Part shown: one piece after another, positions 27,139 through 36,710 of the stretch | Layout: the number at the start of each line of letters is the position of its first letter | Numbering within the stretch: the stretch's first letter is position 1 | DNA from: Planctomycetaceae bacterium | GTDB taxonomy: Bacteria; Planctomycetota; Planctomycetia; Pirellulales; Pirellulaceae | Reading direction: 5' to 3' | Assembly (NCBI GenBank): GCA_002709045.1 | Contig: PAPJ01000045.1 | Coordinates: 1 to 64,000 of the forward strand | DNA length: 64,000 nt | Notes under the pieces: model-generated | What the model was told of the DNA's origin: nothing | Seen by the model: only the letters and a program-made list of their open reading frames with translations | The model's database searches: none | Program-made: the position numbers and the translations under genes

Positions 27139-27954
27139 ATGAACGCTGACGCAAACGCTCAACAGAGACCAGGTGATCCAGATATAGCGGAACGTATTAA
27201 AGATGAAGTTCGAATCTATTTTTACCCAAAGGTGGTATTTCTACTACCGACTCTGGTGTTTTGCTTTTTAGCAGCCTGCTATTTACAGTTTGTCGCCAGC
27301 GATTCCATGGATTCCGCTGCTGATCAGACAACACAGCAAGTTGTTGAAGCTAACGCTGCTGATAATGAGCTTCCGGCAGGTGAATCCGTAAAATCAGCAG
27401 AAGTGACTGTCACCGTAATCTTCATGATGATCTTCATGTTGAATCTTGTGGTTATGGGATTCGATTTTCCATCTAACCGATTTATTGCCCTTATCGCATT
27501 CGTGTTTCTGGGGATTGCGATTTTGTGGATTCTTAGCAAAGAGAATCCGGACTTGCTGGGCGGGATTGGAGATTTTATTAGTAGCTTTGAGCCATCCGCA
27601 AATGCCACTTTCTATTGGGTTTTGACATTGATGCTGAGCTGCTTGTTTTTGATTATCTTATTTGCCCGGGCTCTCGATTACTGGGAAATCCGACCTAATG
27701 AAGCTGTGCACGTTTATGGCTTACCGCGACATAAAAAGCGATATTCGGCACATCACATGCGATTTGAAATGGAAGTTAATGATATTTTTGAACATATGTG
27801 GCCTTTCAAGGCTGGACGTATTTATATTCGTCCGACCAATGAAAAGCACCAGTATGTGCTCGATAATGTGATGAATGTTCGTAAAGTGAACGACCAGGCT
27901 AATCAGATACTCAGTGCTCTGCAGGTCCAGGTGCGTGAAGACGCTGAAGTATAG
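27139..27954 (+). CDS. Four-helix membrane protein of unknown function
   Basis: Protein of 271 residues that I do not recognise. Hydrophobic helices are seen at about residues 31-51, 86-107, 113-133 and 152-176, with an acidic loop after the first. The soluble C-terminal ~95 residues (RPNEAVHVYGLPRHKKRYSAHHMRFE...RIYIRPTNEKHQY) are mixed alpha/beta and could be a cytoplasmic PH-like domain. There is no catalytic motif. It stands alone between tRNA-Ser and the convergent giant secreted protein. Confidence 0.75.
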   Translation: MNADANAQQRPGDPDIAERIKDEVRIYFYPKVVFLLPTLVFCFLAACYLQFVASDSMDSAADQTTQQVVEANAADNELPAGESVKSAEVTVTVIFMMIFMLNLVVMGFDFPSNRFIALIAFVFLGIAILWILSKENPDLLGGIGDFISSFEPSANATFYWVLTLMLSCLFLIILFARALDYWEIRPNEAVHVYGLPRHKKRYSAHHMRFEMEVNDIFEHMWPFKAGRIYIRPTNEKHQYVLDNVMNVRKVNDQANQILSALQVQVREDAEV

Positions 27955-27974
27955 TTGAAATTCCAATACCTGAA

Positions 27975-30900
27975 TTAGAACGGGAAAAGCTTCGTTGGAA
28001 GTTCTTTGAATTGTTCCAGTACGTTCGGCAGTTGAGGCCAGACTGGTGTTGATTCGGGGATTTCAGTGGAATCTTCGCGGTCGGTCAGGCTGGCCTGATG
28101 AGCGATGTTGGCCTGTCGGTATGGTGCGTACTTGGTTAAGTAATTTGGCCAGTAGCTACTCAGGTAATCATAACAATCTGAGACACGACCCTGGCCAGGT
28201 TGGGCATAGGCAACAGATATATCCTTCATCAATTCGCGATATTCGCGTTGCTGGAACCATAGGTCATATACCTGAAGGTTGTCGATCTCGACGTCACCAG
28301 GTGACATCAAATCAAAGCCAACACGTAGGTCCGTCAGCCCTTGTGTTGGCAGATCATTCACAATCAAGACATAACGGTTCCATTCGGATGTCAACGGATT
28401 CACATTCCCAGTTGTGGTAATGCCGGACTCCGGTTTCCCAATGGTATGTGGACGATAATATACTTTGTCATGGAGTCTTCCTTCGATAGAAAGTCGAATT
28501 GAAGGCTGGTGATCGGGGGTCGAGGTTCTCATCCATACGGTAAATGCCAGTCGGCCGGTAGGTGGAACATTGAAAGGTTCACTGCGAACCCATAAAACCT
28601 GTTGTGCAGTTGACGGGCGATGTAATGCTATATACTGACTGCCACTCTGTGCTGTACTTTGTACCACGTCCACTCGATTTCCGGTCTGACTGTTGTAAAC
28701 CCATCCTGGAACAGTTTGATTACCCGAGGGTGCTTCAAAATTTGCATTCTTCAGTGGAGTTCGACTGCTTGATTGCTGTAACGTTCCCAGCCGCTGATTG
28801 ATTGCTAAAAGACTCTTCTGAAGTTGAGCAACAACCTCCTGATTGTACTGAACATTGGCCCCAATGACGATTGCTTCGGCATGATCGATCCGTACAGCAA
28901 TCAGGTCAAACGGTTCCATTACTAATTGCCAGGTTGCTCCTTTAGGATGCCAGCGAAAACTGGATTTTGCTTCCTGCCCGAGCGCAACCGGATGCCCGTT
29001 TGGAGGTAATAACAGCTCCACCTGAGCGGTGGTGGCCCAGGGGGCATTGTTTAATACGTAGAGATAAGTTGATCGCTGATCTTCATTGACCACAAGATGT
29101 CGTCTTATAACGAGAGGCTGGGCAATTGTAGTACCACCGGCGCGGACTGTTTCGAATTTCACAGCAGGCAATTGTCGGTAGCTTTGGAACATCTGACGAG
29201 TGGAGTCTTCCTGTCCCATCGACAGCATCCAGCCGCCATCGACAAAGATCTGTTGATCCGATTTGGCCAGAGCAGAAATAAAGCGTTGGCGATTGAACTG
29301 ATGCGATGGAGTGAGTGTATTGGCGAACCACGTATTGGTATTTTGCACACCCCACGGCGACTGTTGTTCCAGCATTTCCAGTCTGGCAACATGCGGTGAA
29401 TGTTGAAAGAGTATGCCCGTGGTTTTTTGTTGAGCAAACAATTTTCCAATACCAATGGAACGGTTTAATTCCAACTGAACATGCTGACTGACAGGATCCA
29501 GAACAGGGTTTGTCTGATTAGGTTGGAGCCACACGATAGGGTCAAGTGTTTTTGTCGCTGACGGGTCGAGGCCAAGCTGGCTAAGTAAACCCTCAAGTCC
29601 ATTACGGGACGGAATTACCGGATGCGCCAGTCGCCGGGCCAAAGGGGTTGTATAGAGTTCAGCGGTGGAGATATAAATCCGTGCCGATGAGTTGGCGGGA
29701 AAACGTTGTTCAAAATCTTCGGCCAGTTGGACATAGAATTTCATCAGTTCTTTGCTGACCCAAGTAGACCATTGCCGATGATAGCGTTGTTCAATAGCGA
29801 GTAGATTTTCGTCATAAGATGAGCTTGGGGCCAACTCTTTTTCCGCAAAGAATCTGGCCAGAGTTTTTGGATCGGGATTCCAGTTGGCGGCAGGTAATTG
29901 GGTGTATGTATTTGGTGTTAGTTCCAGACAGATGCCTCCAAAGCTGGCATGTTTTTGGTACCTTGTGATAACGGAATTGATGAGATTACGCAGTGCTGTC
30001 TGGACACGCGGATCCAGCGGATTGTAGAGCGGTTTGTCTTTAGCAATGGTATCCGGATTGCCGTTGTATTGCAGATAGATACTGGGGTCAGTTTCACCAA
30101 TAGATTCCAATTCATGCAGACGACCGGATAACTGTAACGCCGGGATCAGAGTCAATCCCTTTTCATTGAAAATACGTAACAGCATTTCTACAACATCTTT
30201 TTTGACCGGATCCTGACCGTTAAAAAAGAATGCACCACTGTCATATTTTGGAAGCGAGTTGAAATGAACACTCGGAAACAGGCTGCTACCATCACTGAGA
30301 ACATTTAGGATGGTACCGGAGTTTCCGGAAAACTGTAAGTAATCAGCCAGACGCATCCCTCCCTGAAAAAATGTATTCCAGTCATCAAGTGTTGTCGTGT
30401 TGTCACCGGTCTTGGCTTCAAGTGCTCCGAAGTTCTCCATGAAGAGTGGTTTGTTGAAGTAGGCTAATGCCTGCCGCGTGTTGCGGATTTCATACTTGGA
30501 GTTGGTTAATTTGGATTTGGCCGGATATAGGTCTGAGATGTTACCTTGCAGCTCGGAGACTTTGATTTGTCCAAAAATTGCATCCCGCGTGCCAAATTGA
30601 TTTCGTAAAACTAACATCGGATGCTTGGTTTTAGGCCAAAACAGAATCTTGTGTTTTAACGAAACATCGCTCTGTGACCACTCAGGTTTGTGCAGATAAA
30701 AACCGGAATCGATTCCAAGCGGCATGATTTTACCCAGAGCATTGGGTTCCAAAATACTAATGGCCATTGTTTGAAGTATGTCCGATGGATACTCGACTTC
30801 AAGCAGGTGGGGGCGGTTCAGACGTTCGATTGTCAAAGGATAAGCCTGCCAGCCACCTTCGGTAAGTTTGCTATACGGCTTTGCATGATGTTGGATCTCC

Positions 30901-32018
30901 TTTACTTGCCCGTTGCCGAAAGGCTTAAATCCCAGCTCACTGGGTGAGGATCCGGTTAAGTACTTGAGTTGATCGGTCGGGGTGAGGGAAACCAGATGCT
31001 CCCACCATGCTGGGTTAGCCGGGTTAAACTTGACGACTTCCTTCCACTTGGCCTGATTCGATGGGGGAGCATTAATGCCACCGATAACAACAAATTGAAT
31101 TTTTCGAGTGGCAAGGGGTGCCTGACGAACGAGTGTATCTGTAAATCGCTTGGAATCCACTCGGAAGGCAATGTCGTAGACCCCTGGTCGGGAGGGTATT
31201 GGAATTTTAAGGTTCTTCCAGACTGGAAACTGACCAATTTCACTTAACTCAATCTGATGCTGTTGCTCATGAATGACTTGTTGCTGGTCTGTAGCAATAA
31301 CAAATGCAGAGTATTGATAGCTGCCACTTCGCTCACGTCCTAATAAGTGTGGAATCAATGAAAGTTCAAAGACTTCATTGGGATTAAAGACCATTGTGTT
31401 ACGCCGGTGTTGAACCCGCAAAATATCACCAGGGGCACGTCTTACCTGTCCACGGTTGCCATGTTCATCTAATTCCATATCTAACGACTTGAATAAGAAT
31501 TGCTCGACAGACCGATCTACCTGAAAGGTTAGCTGTGGATCATCCACGGAAATCAGATTGATCTTGAGACGCGCATTACGCGAAGTTGTAAGTGAAATAT
31601 CCAGCGCATCATATTGCTGAGCCGTCTGTTGTGATACAGAAATCTGATTTTGCAGAGTGCTGAAGCGGTCTCGTGGATGGTTACTTGAGAGAACACATGA
31701 CGGGCTAAGTTCCACTCCGTGGTTCGTGAGTTGTTGGAAATGACCTTCCGATATTTCGATCGTTCCGGACCATCGCACCGGTTTACCACCACCCCACGCG
31801 ATTCGAAGTCGGGTGTTAATGGAGGAGTTTTCCGGCCGTTCCGATCTCACACCCGCCGGTACAATACCCGCACCGGATGATAGCGATGGAAGACCCCGGA
31901 CCTGAACAATCCCATTGGTCGGATTTAAAGGACGCGGAGCTATCGGACCGGGCTGAGCTATTGCCGCGGAAAGTGCGAACACGATTGATGCAAAAGCTAA
32001 GCTGAATTGATTTGTCAT
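27975..32018 (-). CDS. Giant secreted protein with GH10-like (GHL10-type) barrel and C-terminal jelly-roll
   Basis: About 1347 residues from the ATG at 32018 (MTNQFSLAFASIVFALSAAIAQ, a clear signal peptide); a GTG at 32033 is an alternative. The N-terminal half is beta-rich. A central region (FNEKGLTLIPALQLSGRLHE, then NPLDPRVQTALRNLINSVI and GGICLELTPNT) resembles the TIM-barrel of family-10-like glycosyl hydrolases. Near the C-terminus NANFEAPSGNQTVPGWVYNS begins a CBM-like jelly-roll. A role in binding or cleaving an extracellular polysaccharide is likely, but I cannot place the catalytic acids. It is transcribed alone. Confidence 0.7.
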   Translation of the reverse strand: MTNQFSLAFASIVFALSAAIAQPGPIAPRPLNPTNGIVQVRGLPSLSSGAGIVPAGVRSERPENSSINTRLRIAWGGGKPVRWSGTIEISEGHFQQLTNHGVELSPSCVLSSNHPRDRFSTLQNQISVSQQTAQQYDALDISLTTSRNARLKINLISVDDPQLTFQVDRSVEQFLFKSLDMELDEHGNRGQVRRAPGDILRVQHRRNTMVFNPNEVFELSLIPHLLGRERSGSYQYSAFVIATDQQQVIHEQQHQIELSEIGQFPVWKNLKIPIPSRPGVYDIAFRVDSKRFTDTLVRQAPLATRKIQFVVIGGINAPPSNQAKWKEVVKFNPANPAWWEHLVSLTPTDQLKYLTGSSPSELGFKPFGNGQVKEIQHHAKPYSKLTEGGWQAYPLTIERLNRPHLLEVEYPSDILQTMAISILEPNALGKIMPLGIDSGFYLHKPEWSQSDVSLKHKILFWPKTKHPMLVLRNQFGTRDAIFGQIKVSELQGNISDLYPAKSKLTNSKYEIRNTRQALAYFNKPLFMENFGALEAKTGDNTTTLDDWNTFFQGGMRLADYLQFSGNSGTILNVLSDGSSLFPSVHFNSLPKYDSGAFFFNGQDPVKKDVVEMLLRIFNEKGLTLIPALQLSGRLHELESIGETDPSIYLQYNGNPDTIAKDKPLYNPLDPRVQTALRNLINSVITRYQKHASFGGICLELTPNTYTQLPAANWNPDPKTLARFFAEKELAPSSSYDENLLAIEQRYHRQWSTWVSKELMKFYVQLAEDFEQRFPANSSARIYISTAELYTTPLARRLAHPVIPSRNGLEGLLSQLGLDPSATKTLDPIVWLQPNQTNPVLDPVSQHVQLELNRSIGIGKLFAQQKTTGILFQHSPHVARLEMLEQQSPWGVQNTNTWFANTLTPSHQFNRQRFISALAKSDQQIFVDGGWMLSMGQEDSTRQMFQSYRQLPAVKFETVRAGGTTIAQPLVIRRHLVVNEDQRSTYLYVLNNAPWATTAQVELLLPPNGHPVALGQEAKSSFRWHPKGATWQLVMEPFDLIAVRIDHAEAIVIGANVQYNQEVVAQLQKSLLAINQRLGTLQQSSSRTPLKNANFEAPSGNQTVPGWVYNSQTGNRVDVVQSTAQSGSQYIALHRPSTAQQVLWVRSEPFNVPPTGRLAFTVWMRTSTPDHQPSIRLSIEGRLHDKVYYRPHTIGKPESGITTTGNVNPLTSEWNRYVLIVNDLPTQGLTDLRVGFDLMSPGDVEIDNLQVYDLWFQQREYRELMKDISVAYAQPGQGRVSDCYDYLSSYWPNYLTKYAPYRQANIAHQASLTDREDSTEIPESTPVWPQLPNVLEQFKELPTKLFPF

Positions 32019-32156
32019 GCAAACTCGTAGCACGCTGTGATAGCCTCCCTGCTTTACGACATCCCCCCTATAACAAATAGTTGAGGATTAGCTGTGCACT
32101 AAAGCGGAATTATAGTGCTTAATTACAAACGTAGAACAGACCAATCTGAGTAGATA

Positions 32157-33392
32157 CTACCCCTGTTTTTGCAGGGATTCCGGTAAATTTACCGGTTCAT
32201 TTAGTAGTTCAGAGGCAGATTGAAAAAGCGTTTCAAATTCCTGAACAATATCTTTCCGTCGGCTCCCGATCTCATTGGATTCCCAGCGGTCGTCGGGCTT
32301 TACGTAGAGTCGGACAGAACCCTCGTCGTTAGTGACCGAAAACCAGGCTGGTGATTGCATGGCAAGTTGATTTTTCGCGAATCTGGATAGCGTGAACTGC
32401 TGGGCCAAAGAAGGGACAGCCTGACCTGGTGATTCAAGCTGTTGAAGCTGCGAACCATGTCCAGCAAAAACGGCTTCGTTATCATTTCCGGTCAGCCAAT
32501 GTTTCAGTGTGGCGTATACACATTCGGGCTGAAGCAGTATTGGATTTCTGCTTGGTGATGTCTCCTGACTGCCCGGTGTTTTAGACAGAATCTTAGTTAC
32601 AAACAAGGGAACATGAATTTGATCGGTGGCTGGTTGTGAATATGCATAGCCAATACCTCCGTGGTGTCCGAGTGCCTGGCTTCGGGGTGAGGTAACGATA
32701 AGTAAAGCGGTTTCGTCAAGGTTATTGACCAGTATCTGGATCTGTTCCAGTAGAAGCGACAGACAAGTATCGAGCACACTGACCTGAGCAGCGTAGGCAT
32801 GGACGACCTGCATGATTTCATCCGGGTCGTCTTCATTTGCCAGAGGGCCGAGGGGGGGCATAATCATCTCTGCAATATCAGGATCTTCCTCACCAAAAAA
32901 TTGTTCCCGATAGGCAAACGGAGCATCCCAGATGCATCCTAGACTGCTGTGATGAATCCAGGTGAGGTCGTGTGTGATACCCTGTTCTAACTCTTTCATT
33001 ACCAGACTGATGAATTGGGCGGTAGCAGTGAATTCCAGCGACTCAGCCATTTTTGAATTTATTGCTGGCGGGATGGTTTGCAAATGTGAGAATTCCTGAG
33101 TACCGGGAATAGTTGTTAATGAGTCGCCTTCCTGTATTAACAGACTGGATTGGCCCAGATCAGAAAGTTGCTGCATGAGTGTCGGCTTCTCTTTAGTTGC
33201 CATGACATGCTGTCCGGTCAGCAGGCTTCGCATCGAAGAATTAAGGCTGGTACTCGAACTTAAACAGTATTCGGCTGTCATACCACTTGCGGCCAGATTG
33301 TCGAATCCGGGCGTGGGATTCCATGTATTTCCGTAAGGGGAAAGGTATCTGGCACCTAGTTGATCGATAGTAATGACAATTGCTTTAGGCAT
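32157..33392 (-). CDS. Sulfatase-fold protein lacking catalytic motifs (probable pseudoenzyme)
   Basis: Protein of 411 residues with no signal peptide. The start AIVITIDQLGARYLSPYGNT and the region SLNSSMRSLLTGQ align with the opening and the formylglycine loop of alkaline-phosphatase-superfamily sulfatases. At the CxPxR position there is Leu-Asn-Ser-Ser-Met, so no formylglycine can form. Where sulfatases have SDHG...LGxHG, this has SPRSQALGHHGG, losing the metal Asp-His pair. Later parts (DQIHVPLFVTK) still follow the fold. Other superfamily members use Ser/Thr as nucleophile, so activity cannot be ruled out, but a binding or regulatory role is more likely. It lies 139 bases upstream of the giant secreted protein on the same strand. 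Confidence 0.7.
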   Translation of the reverse strand: MPKAIVITIDQLGARYLSPYGNTWNPTPGFDNLAASGMTAEYCLSSSTSLNSSMRSLLTGQHVMATKEKPTLMQQLSDLGQSSLLIQEGDSLTTIPGTQEFSHLQTIPPAINSKMAESLEFTATAQFISLVMKELEQGITHDLTWIHHSSLGCIWDAPFAYREQFFGEEDPDIAEMIMPPLGPLANEDDPDEIMQVVHAYAAQVSVLDTCLSLLLEQIQILVNNLDETALLIVTSPRSQALGHHGGIGYAYSQPATDQIHVPLFVTKILSKTPGSQETSPSRNPILLQPECVYATLKHWLTGNDNEAVFAGHGSQLQQLESPGQAVPSLAQQFTLSRFAKNQLAMQSPAWFSVTNDEGSVRLYVKPDDRWESNEIGSRRKDIVQEFETLFQSASELLNEPVNLPESLQKQG

Positions 33393-33516
33393 ATTTTTTT
33401 AAGACTTGCGTTCTAAATCTCTTTCGGATTGTGAGTATTCATGACTGTTCTATAGTACTAGTTTTAACACGTTCTATTAGAATAATTGAATAGCCTTAAG
33501 ATCGGATCCTTTCAAT

Positions 33517-34128
33517 ATGCAACTAACCAGTCGATTGCTCGTGGCAGCCGCTAAGATTATTAGTGGCTATACTGTGCGCTGGAAAGACTCGATGCCCGAT
33601 AATTGTCAACGAATCTATTTTGCAAACCATACGAGCCACCTTGACGCCCTCGTGCTTTGGGCAGGCTTACCTCCGCATTTACGTCAACTCACTCGACCGG
33701 TAGCAGCCAAAGATTACTGGGAAAAAGGGTGGTTGCGTCGGCATGTGGCAAGTGCTTTTAACGCGTTGTTGATTGACCGTCGTGAAGTAAAAGTGCATCA
33801 GAGTCCGGTAGACCTAATGATTCGCGAAATGGATGACAAGTATAGTTTGATTATCTTTCCGGAAGGCAGTCGCAACAACAAGGAAGAAATGAGCAGGTTT
33901 AAGAGCGGCTTATATTATTTAGCAAAGAAACGACCGGATCTTGAGTTAGTACCGGTTTATTTAGATAACATGAATCGTATCCTGCCACGTGGAGAAGTGT
34001 TGCCGGTACCGTTGCTGAGTAACATCACGATCGGAGCTCCGATTTGGCTGGAACAGGGCGAATCGAAACAACAGTTTCTCAGTCGTGCCCGCCAGTCGAT
34101 TATTAGATTAAGGGATGATGAAGAGTAA
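33517..34128 (+). CDS. 1-acyl-sn-glycerol-3-phosphate acyltransferase (PlsC family)
   Basis: Protein of 203 residues. The acyltransferase motif I NHTSHLDALVLW (His-x4-Asp) and motif III IIFPEGSRNNKEE are present, together with the conserved Pro in LELVPVYLDN. It would acylate lysophosphatidic acid to phosphatidic acid at the membrane. Its stop and the next start share one base (TAATG), so it is coupled to the CdsA gene that uses its product. Confidence 0.9.
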   Translation: MQLTSRLLVAAAKIISGYTVRWKDSMPDNCQRIYFANHTSHLDALVLWAGLPPHLRQLTRPVAAKDYWEKGWLRRHVASAFNALLIDRREVKVHQSPVDLMIREMDDKYSLIIFPEGSRNNKEEMSRFKSGLYYLAKKRPDLELVPVYLDNMNRILPRGEVLPVPLLSNITIGAPIWLEQGESKQQFLSRARQSIIRLRDDEE

Positions 34129-35168
34129 TGCTGATTGATACATTACATCTCTTACTAACGGGATACATACAAGAGAGTTCCACGTATTCCCTTCCGTTTG
34201 AAAAACGAACAGCCTGGCTGATTGCTGCGGTAATGATCTTACTGATTATTGGTTCATTGATTGGAAAGTTATTAGAACGAAGTTCTGAGGAACGACTCAA
34301 TAGTGCTGTCGTTCGTTCCTTCAATCAGCGCATACGATCATGGTGGCTGATGTGTGCAATCCTGATTGCCGGATTGGTAATTGGGCAGGCCGGAACAGTC
34401 GTGTTGTTTGGGATGATTGCATTTTGGGCATTGCGTGAATTCATTACGATGACACCGACCAGACGAGGTGATCATCGGGCATTATTTTGGGTTCTGATTA
34501 TCTTTACTCCTATGCAGTTTGTTCTGGTGGGGCTTAATGATGACGGAAAGATCTTTAAATTCCTGCTGCCGATCATTGCAGCGTTGTTTGTACCGATGCG
34601 AATTGCATTGGCCAATGATGAAAAAAGGTATCTCGAACGTTCAGCAAAAATTCTGATTGGCATTTTGATCTGTGTGTACGCTTTGAGTTTTGCTCCGGCG
34701 CTGTTGTATCTTGAAATTTTTGATAGCGCAGGCAAACCATGGAGTACCGGTGATGCGCTGAGTGCTAATAAGGGCCTGCTGTTTTTCTTTGTGTTGATTA
34801 CTCAACTTAATGACGTTATGCAGTTCGGTTGGGGGAAACTGATCGGCCGTAATTTGATAGCTGACCGTATTAATACCAGTCGTACAGTTGAAGGTGTTAT
34901 CGCTGCTGCTGCTAGCTCGGCTCTTTTGGGAGCATTGTTTTCCTGGGTGACTCCCTTTACGTTTTGGCAGTCAGCGATTATTGCAGTGGTTATATCCCTC
35001 ACAGGGTTTGCCGGTGGAATTACGATGTCAGCGATTAAACGAGACCGAGGGGTAAAGGACTTTGGTACGCTCTTGCAGGGACATGCCGGGATTCTGGATC
35101 GGATTGATTCACTTTGTTTTGCGGCACCCGTGTTTTACCTCATTACAGAGTTCTTTTTCACCGGATAA
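34128..35168 (+). CDS. Phosphatidate cytidylyltransferase
   Basis: Integral membrane enzyme of 346 residues with about eight hydrophobic segments. The C-terminal signature SAIKRDRGVKDFGTLLQGHA followed by GILDRIDSL is the CDP-alcohol-forming CdsA motif, with only PGHGG altered to QGHAG. It converts phosphatidic acid and CTP to CDP-diacylglycerol. It directly follows plsC with a one-base overlap. Confidence 0.92.
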   Translation: MLIDTLHLLLTGYIQESSTYSLPFEKRTAWLIAAVMILLIIGSLIGKLLERSSEERLNSAVVRSFNQRIRSWWLMCAILIAGLVIGQAGTVVLFGMIAFWALREFITMTPTRRGDHRALFWVLIIFTPMQFVLVGLNDDGKIFKFLLPIIAALFVPMRIALANDEKRYLERSAKILIGILICVYALSFAPALLYLEIFDSAGKPWSTGDALSANKGLLFFFVLITQLNDVMQFGWGKLIGRNLIADRINTSRTVEGVIAAAASSALLGALFSWVTPFTFWQSAIIAVVISLTGFAGGITMSAIKRDRGVKDFGTLLQGHAGILDRIDSLCFAAPVFYLITEFFFTG

Positions 35169-35289
35169 GCAGCGGTAATCACCACATGTCATCCGGTTAT
35201 CTGGGTTACGTGTTTCTTATATTAAGAGTATCCTTAACCCTGCATTCACAAAAATTATTAAATCATTATTCATTTAGAGGACATTTGTT

Positions 35290-36129
35290 ATGGGGTTGTT
35301 CGATGGTAAGAAAGGTCTGGTACTGGGAGTAGCAAATGACCGATCGATTGCCTGGGCTATTGCCAAAACCATTATGGAAGAAGGCGGTGAAGTTGGTTTT
35401 ACGCATCTACCAGATCGTCCGGATGATGAAAAACGAAAAAATCGTCGACGTGTAACAAAGTGTACAGACCAGTACCCCGAACAGACAAAATTTGTTATTC
35501 CCATGAACGTACAGGATGATGGTGATATTGCCACGGTCATGGAAACTGCCAAACAGGAGTTCGGAGAAATAGATTTTCTACTGCACTCGATTGCTTTCGC
35601 CGATCGTGATGACCTGTCTCGTGATACAGTTGAAACCAGTCGGGATGGTTTTAAGATGGCAATGGAAATCAGTGCTTACAGCCTGATTGCAGTTGCCAAT
35701 GCGGCCAAAGATATCATTAAGGAAAATGGTTCTATCGCCGCGATGACTTATTTTGGTGGTGAGAAATGTGTTCCGGGGTATAACGTGATGGGAATCTGTA
35801 AAGCTGCGCTCGAGGCAGCAGTTCGATATCTGGCCTATGACTTTGGCCCGCGCGGTATCAAAGTCAATGCCCTCAGTGCCGGCCCTCTTAAAACTCTGGC
35901 TGGAAGCGCTGCTGGAGTTGGTGAAATGCTGACAATGTATCAGGATATTGCTCCACTTTGCCGTAATATTACGCATGAAGAAGTAGGTCGTAGCGGAGCA
36001 TTCTTACTGTCAGACTTCTCAAGCGGTATTACCGGAGAAGTGCTGCATATTGATGGTGGATACAACGCCATGGGTTCTCCCGGCCGACTGCTCGATAAAG
36101 TTCGCGAACTTCAGGCCGGTAACCAGTAA
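35290..36129 (+). CDS. Enoyl-[acyl-carrier-protein] reductase (NADH), FabI type
   Basis: Short-chain dehydrogenase of 279 residues catalysing the last step of fatty acid elongation. The N-terminal cofactor motif is GLVLGVANDRSIAWAIA, typical of FabI. The catalytic Tyr-x6-Lys lies in PGYNVMGICKAALE, and the substrate loop NALSAGPLKTLAGSA is conserved. A strong Shine-Dalgarno (AGAGGA, 35276-35281) sits 8 bases before the ATG. It follows plsC-cdsA by 121 bases, forming a lipid-synthesis neighbourhood. Confidence 0.95.
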   Translation: MGLFDGKKGLVLGVANDRSIAWAIAKTIMEEGGEVGFTHLPDRPDDEKRKNRRRVTKCTDQYPEQTKFVIPMNVQDDGDIATVMETAKQEFGEIDFLLHSIAFADRDDLSRDTVETSRDGFKMAMEISAYSLIAVANAAKDIIKENGSIAAMTYFGGEKCVPGYNVMGICKAALEAAVRYLAYDFGPRGIKVNALSAGPLKTLAGSAAGVGEMLTMYQDIAPLCRNITHEEVGRSGAFLLSDFSSGITGEVLHIDGGYNAMGSPGRLLDKVRELQAGNQ

Positions 36130-36154
36130 GCTTCCTGCTGCTGGAACAAACATT

Positions 36155-36556
36155 ATGCAAAAACTGAAACGAATAGCGGTTGCTGTGGTTGAACACAAAA
36201 ATCGCTTTCTCGTCGGTGTCAGAGCCCCCAATGATTCACTCGCAGGTTTCCATGAGTTTCCCGGCGGAAAAATTGAATTGGAAGAATCGCCGCAACAAGC
36301 CGCAGTCCGCGAATGTCTGGAAGAATCAGGAGTACAGGTAGTAGCTGTTGGTATGTATTCACAGGCGGTCCATCATTACGAACATGCCAGCGTTGAATTG
36401 AATTTCGTAGCCTGTGCCGTTGAACAGATATCAGATCCAAAACACGGTTTTCAGTGGATGGATCGTCACAGCCTTAAGGACTGTACGTTCCCGGCTGGAA
36501 ACCTACAACTGCTATTGGAACTCAGGACTAATGTGCCGCCACAGCCACTGAATTAA
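36155..36556 (+). CDS. MutT-like Nudix hydrolase
   Basis: Protein of 133 residues from the ATG at 36155, 25 bases after fabI; a longer frame from 36050 overlaps fabI and is rejected. The Nudix box is GGKIELEESPQQAAVRECLE then ESGV, matching Gx5Ex7REUxEExGU. The start RIAVAVVEHKNRFLVGVR and the FHEFPGGK context are MutT/NudG-like, so it may clear oxidised or non-canonical (d)NTPs. It is probably co-transcribed with fabI. Confidence 0.9.
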   Translation: MQKLKRIAVAVVEHKNRFLVGVRAPNDSLAGFHEFPGGKIELEESPQQAAVRECLEESGVQVVAVGMYSQAVHHYEHASVELNFVACAVEQISDPKHGFQWMDRHSLKDCTFPAGNLQLLLELRTNVPPQPLN

Positions 36557-36710
36557 GTTGGCTAAAAACCTGAGAAATAAGTTCTGTTGAGCATTAATTG
36601 GGCTAGGCTCGGCTAATGCCTTCGATGTCTAATGACCGAAGTTCAGGGTACATGATGTACTGCAATTTGGACTGCACTTACAGACACGCAGGGAAGCGTA
36701 AGAGGTTGGC

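Noticed and set aside
36050..36154. N-terminal extension of the Nudix protein into fabI
   Set aside because: The extra 35 codons lie inside the fabI coding sequence in another frame; the ATG at 36155 gives a standard Nudix start.
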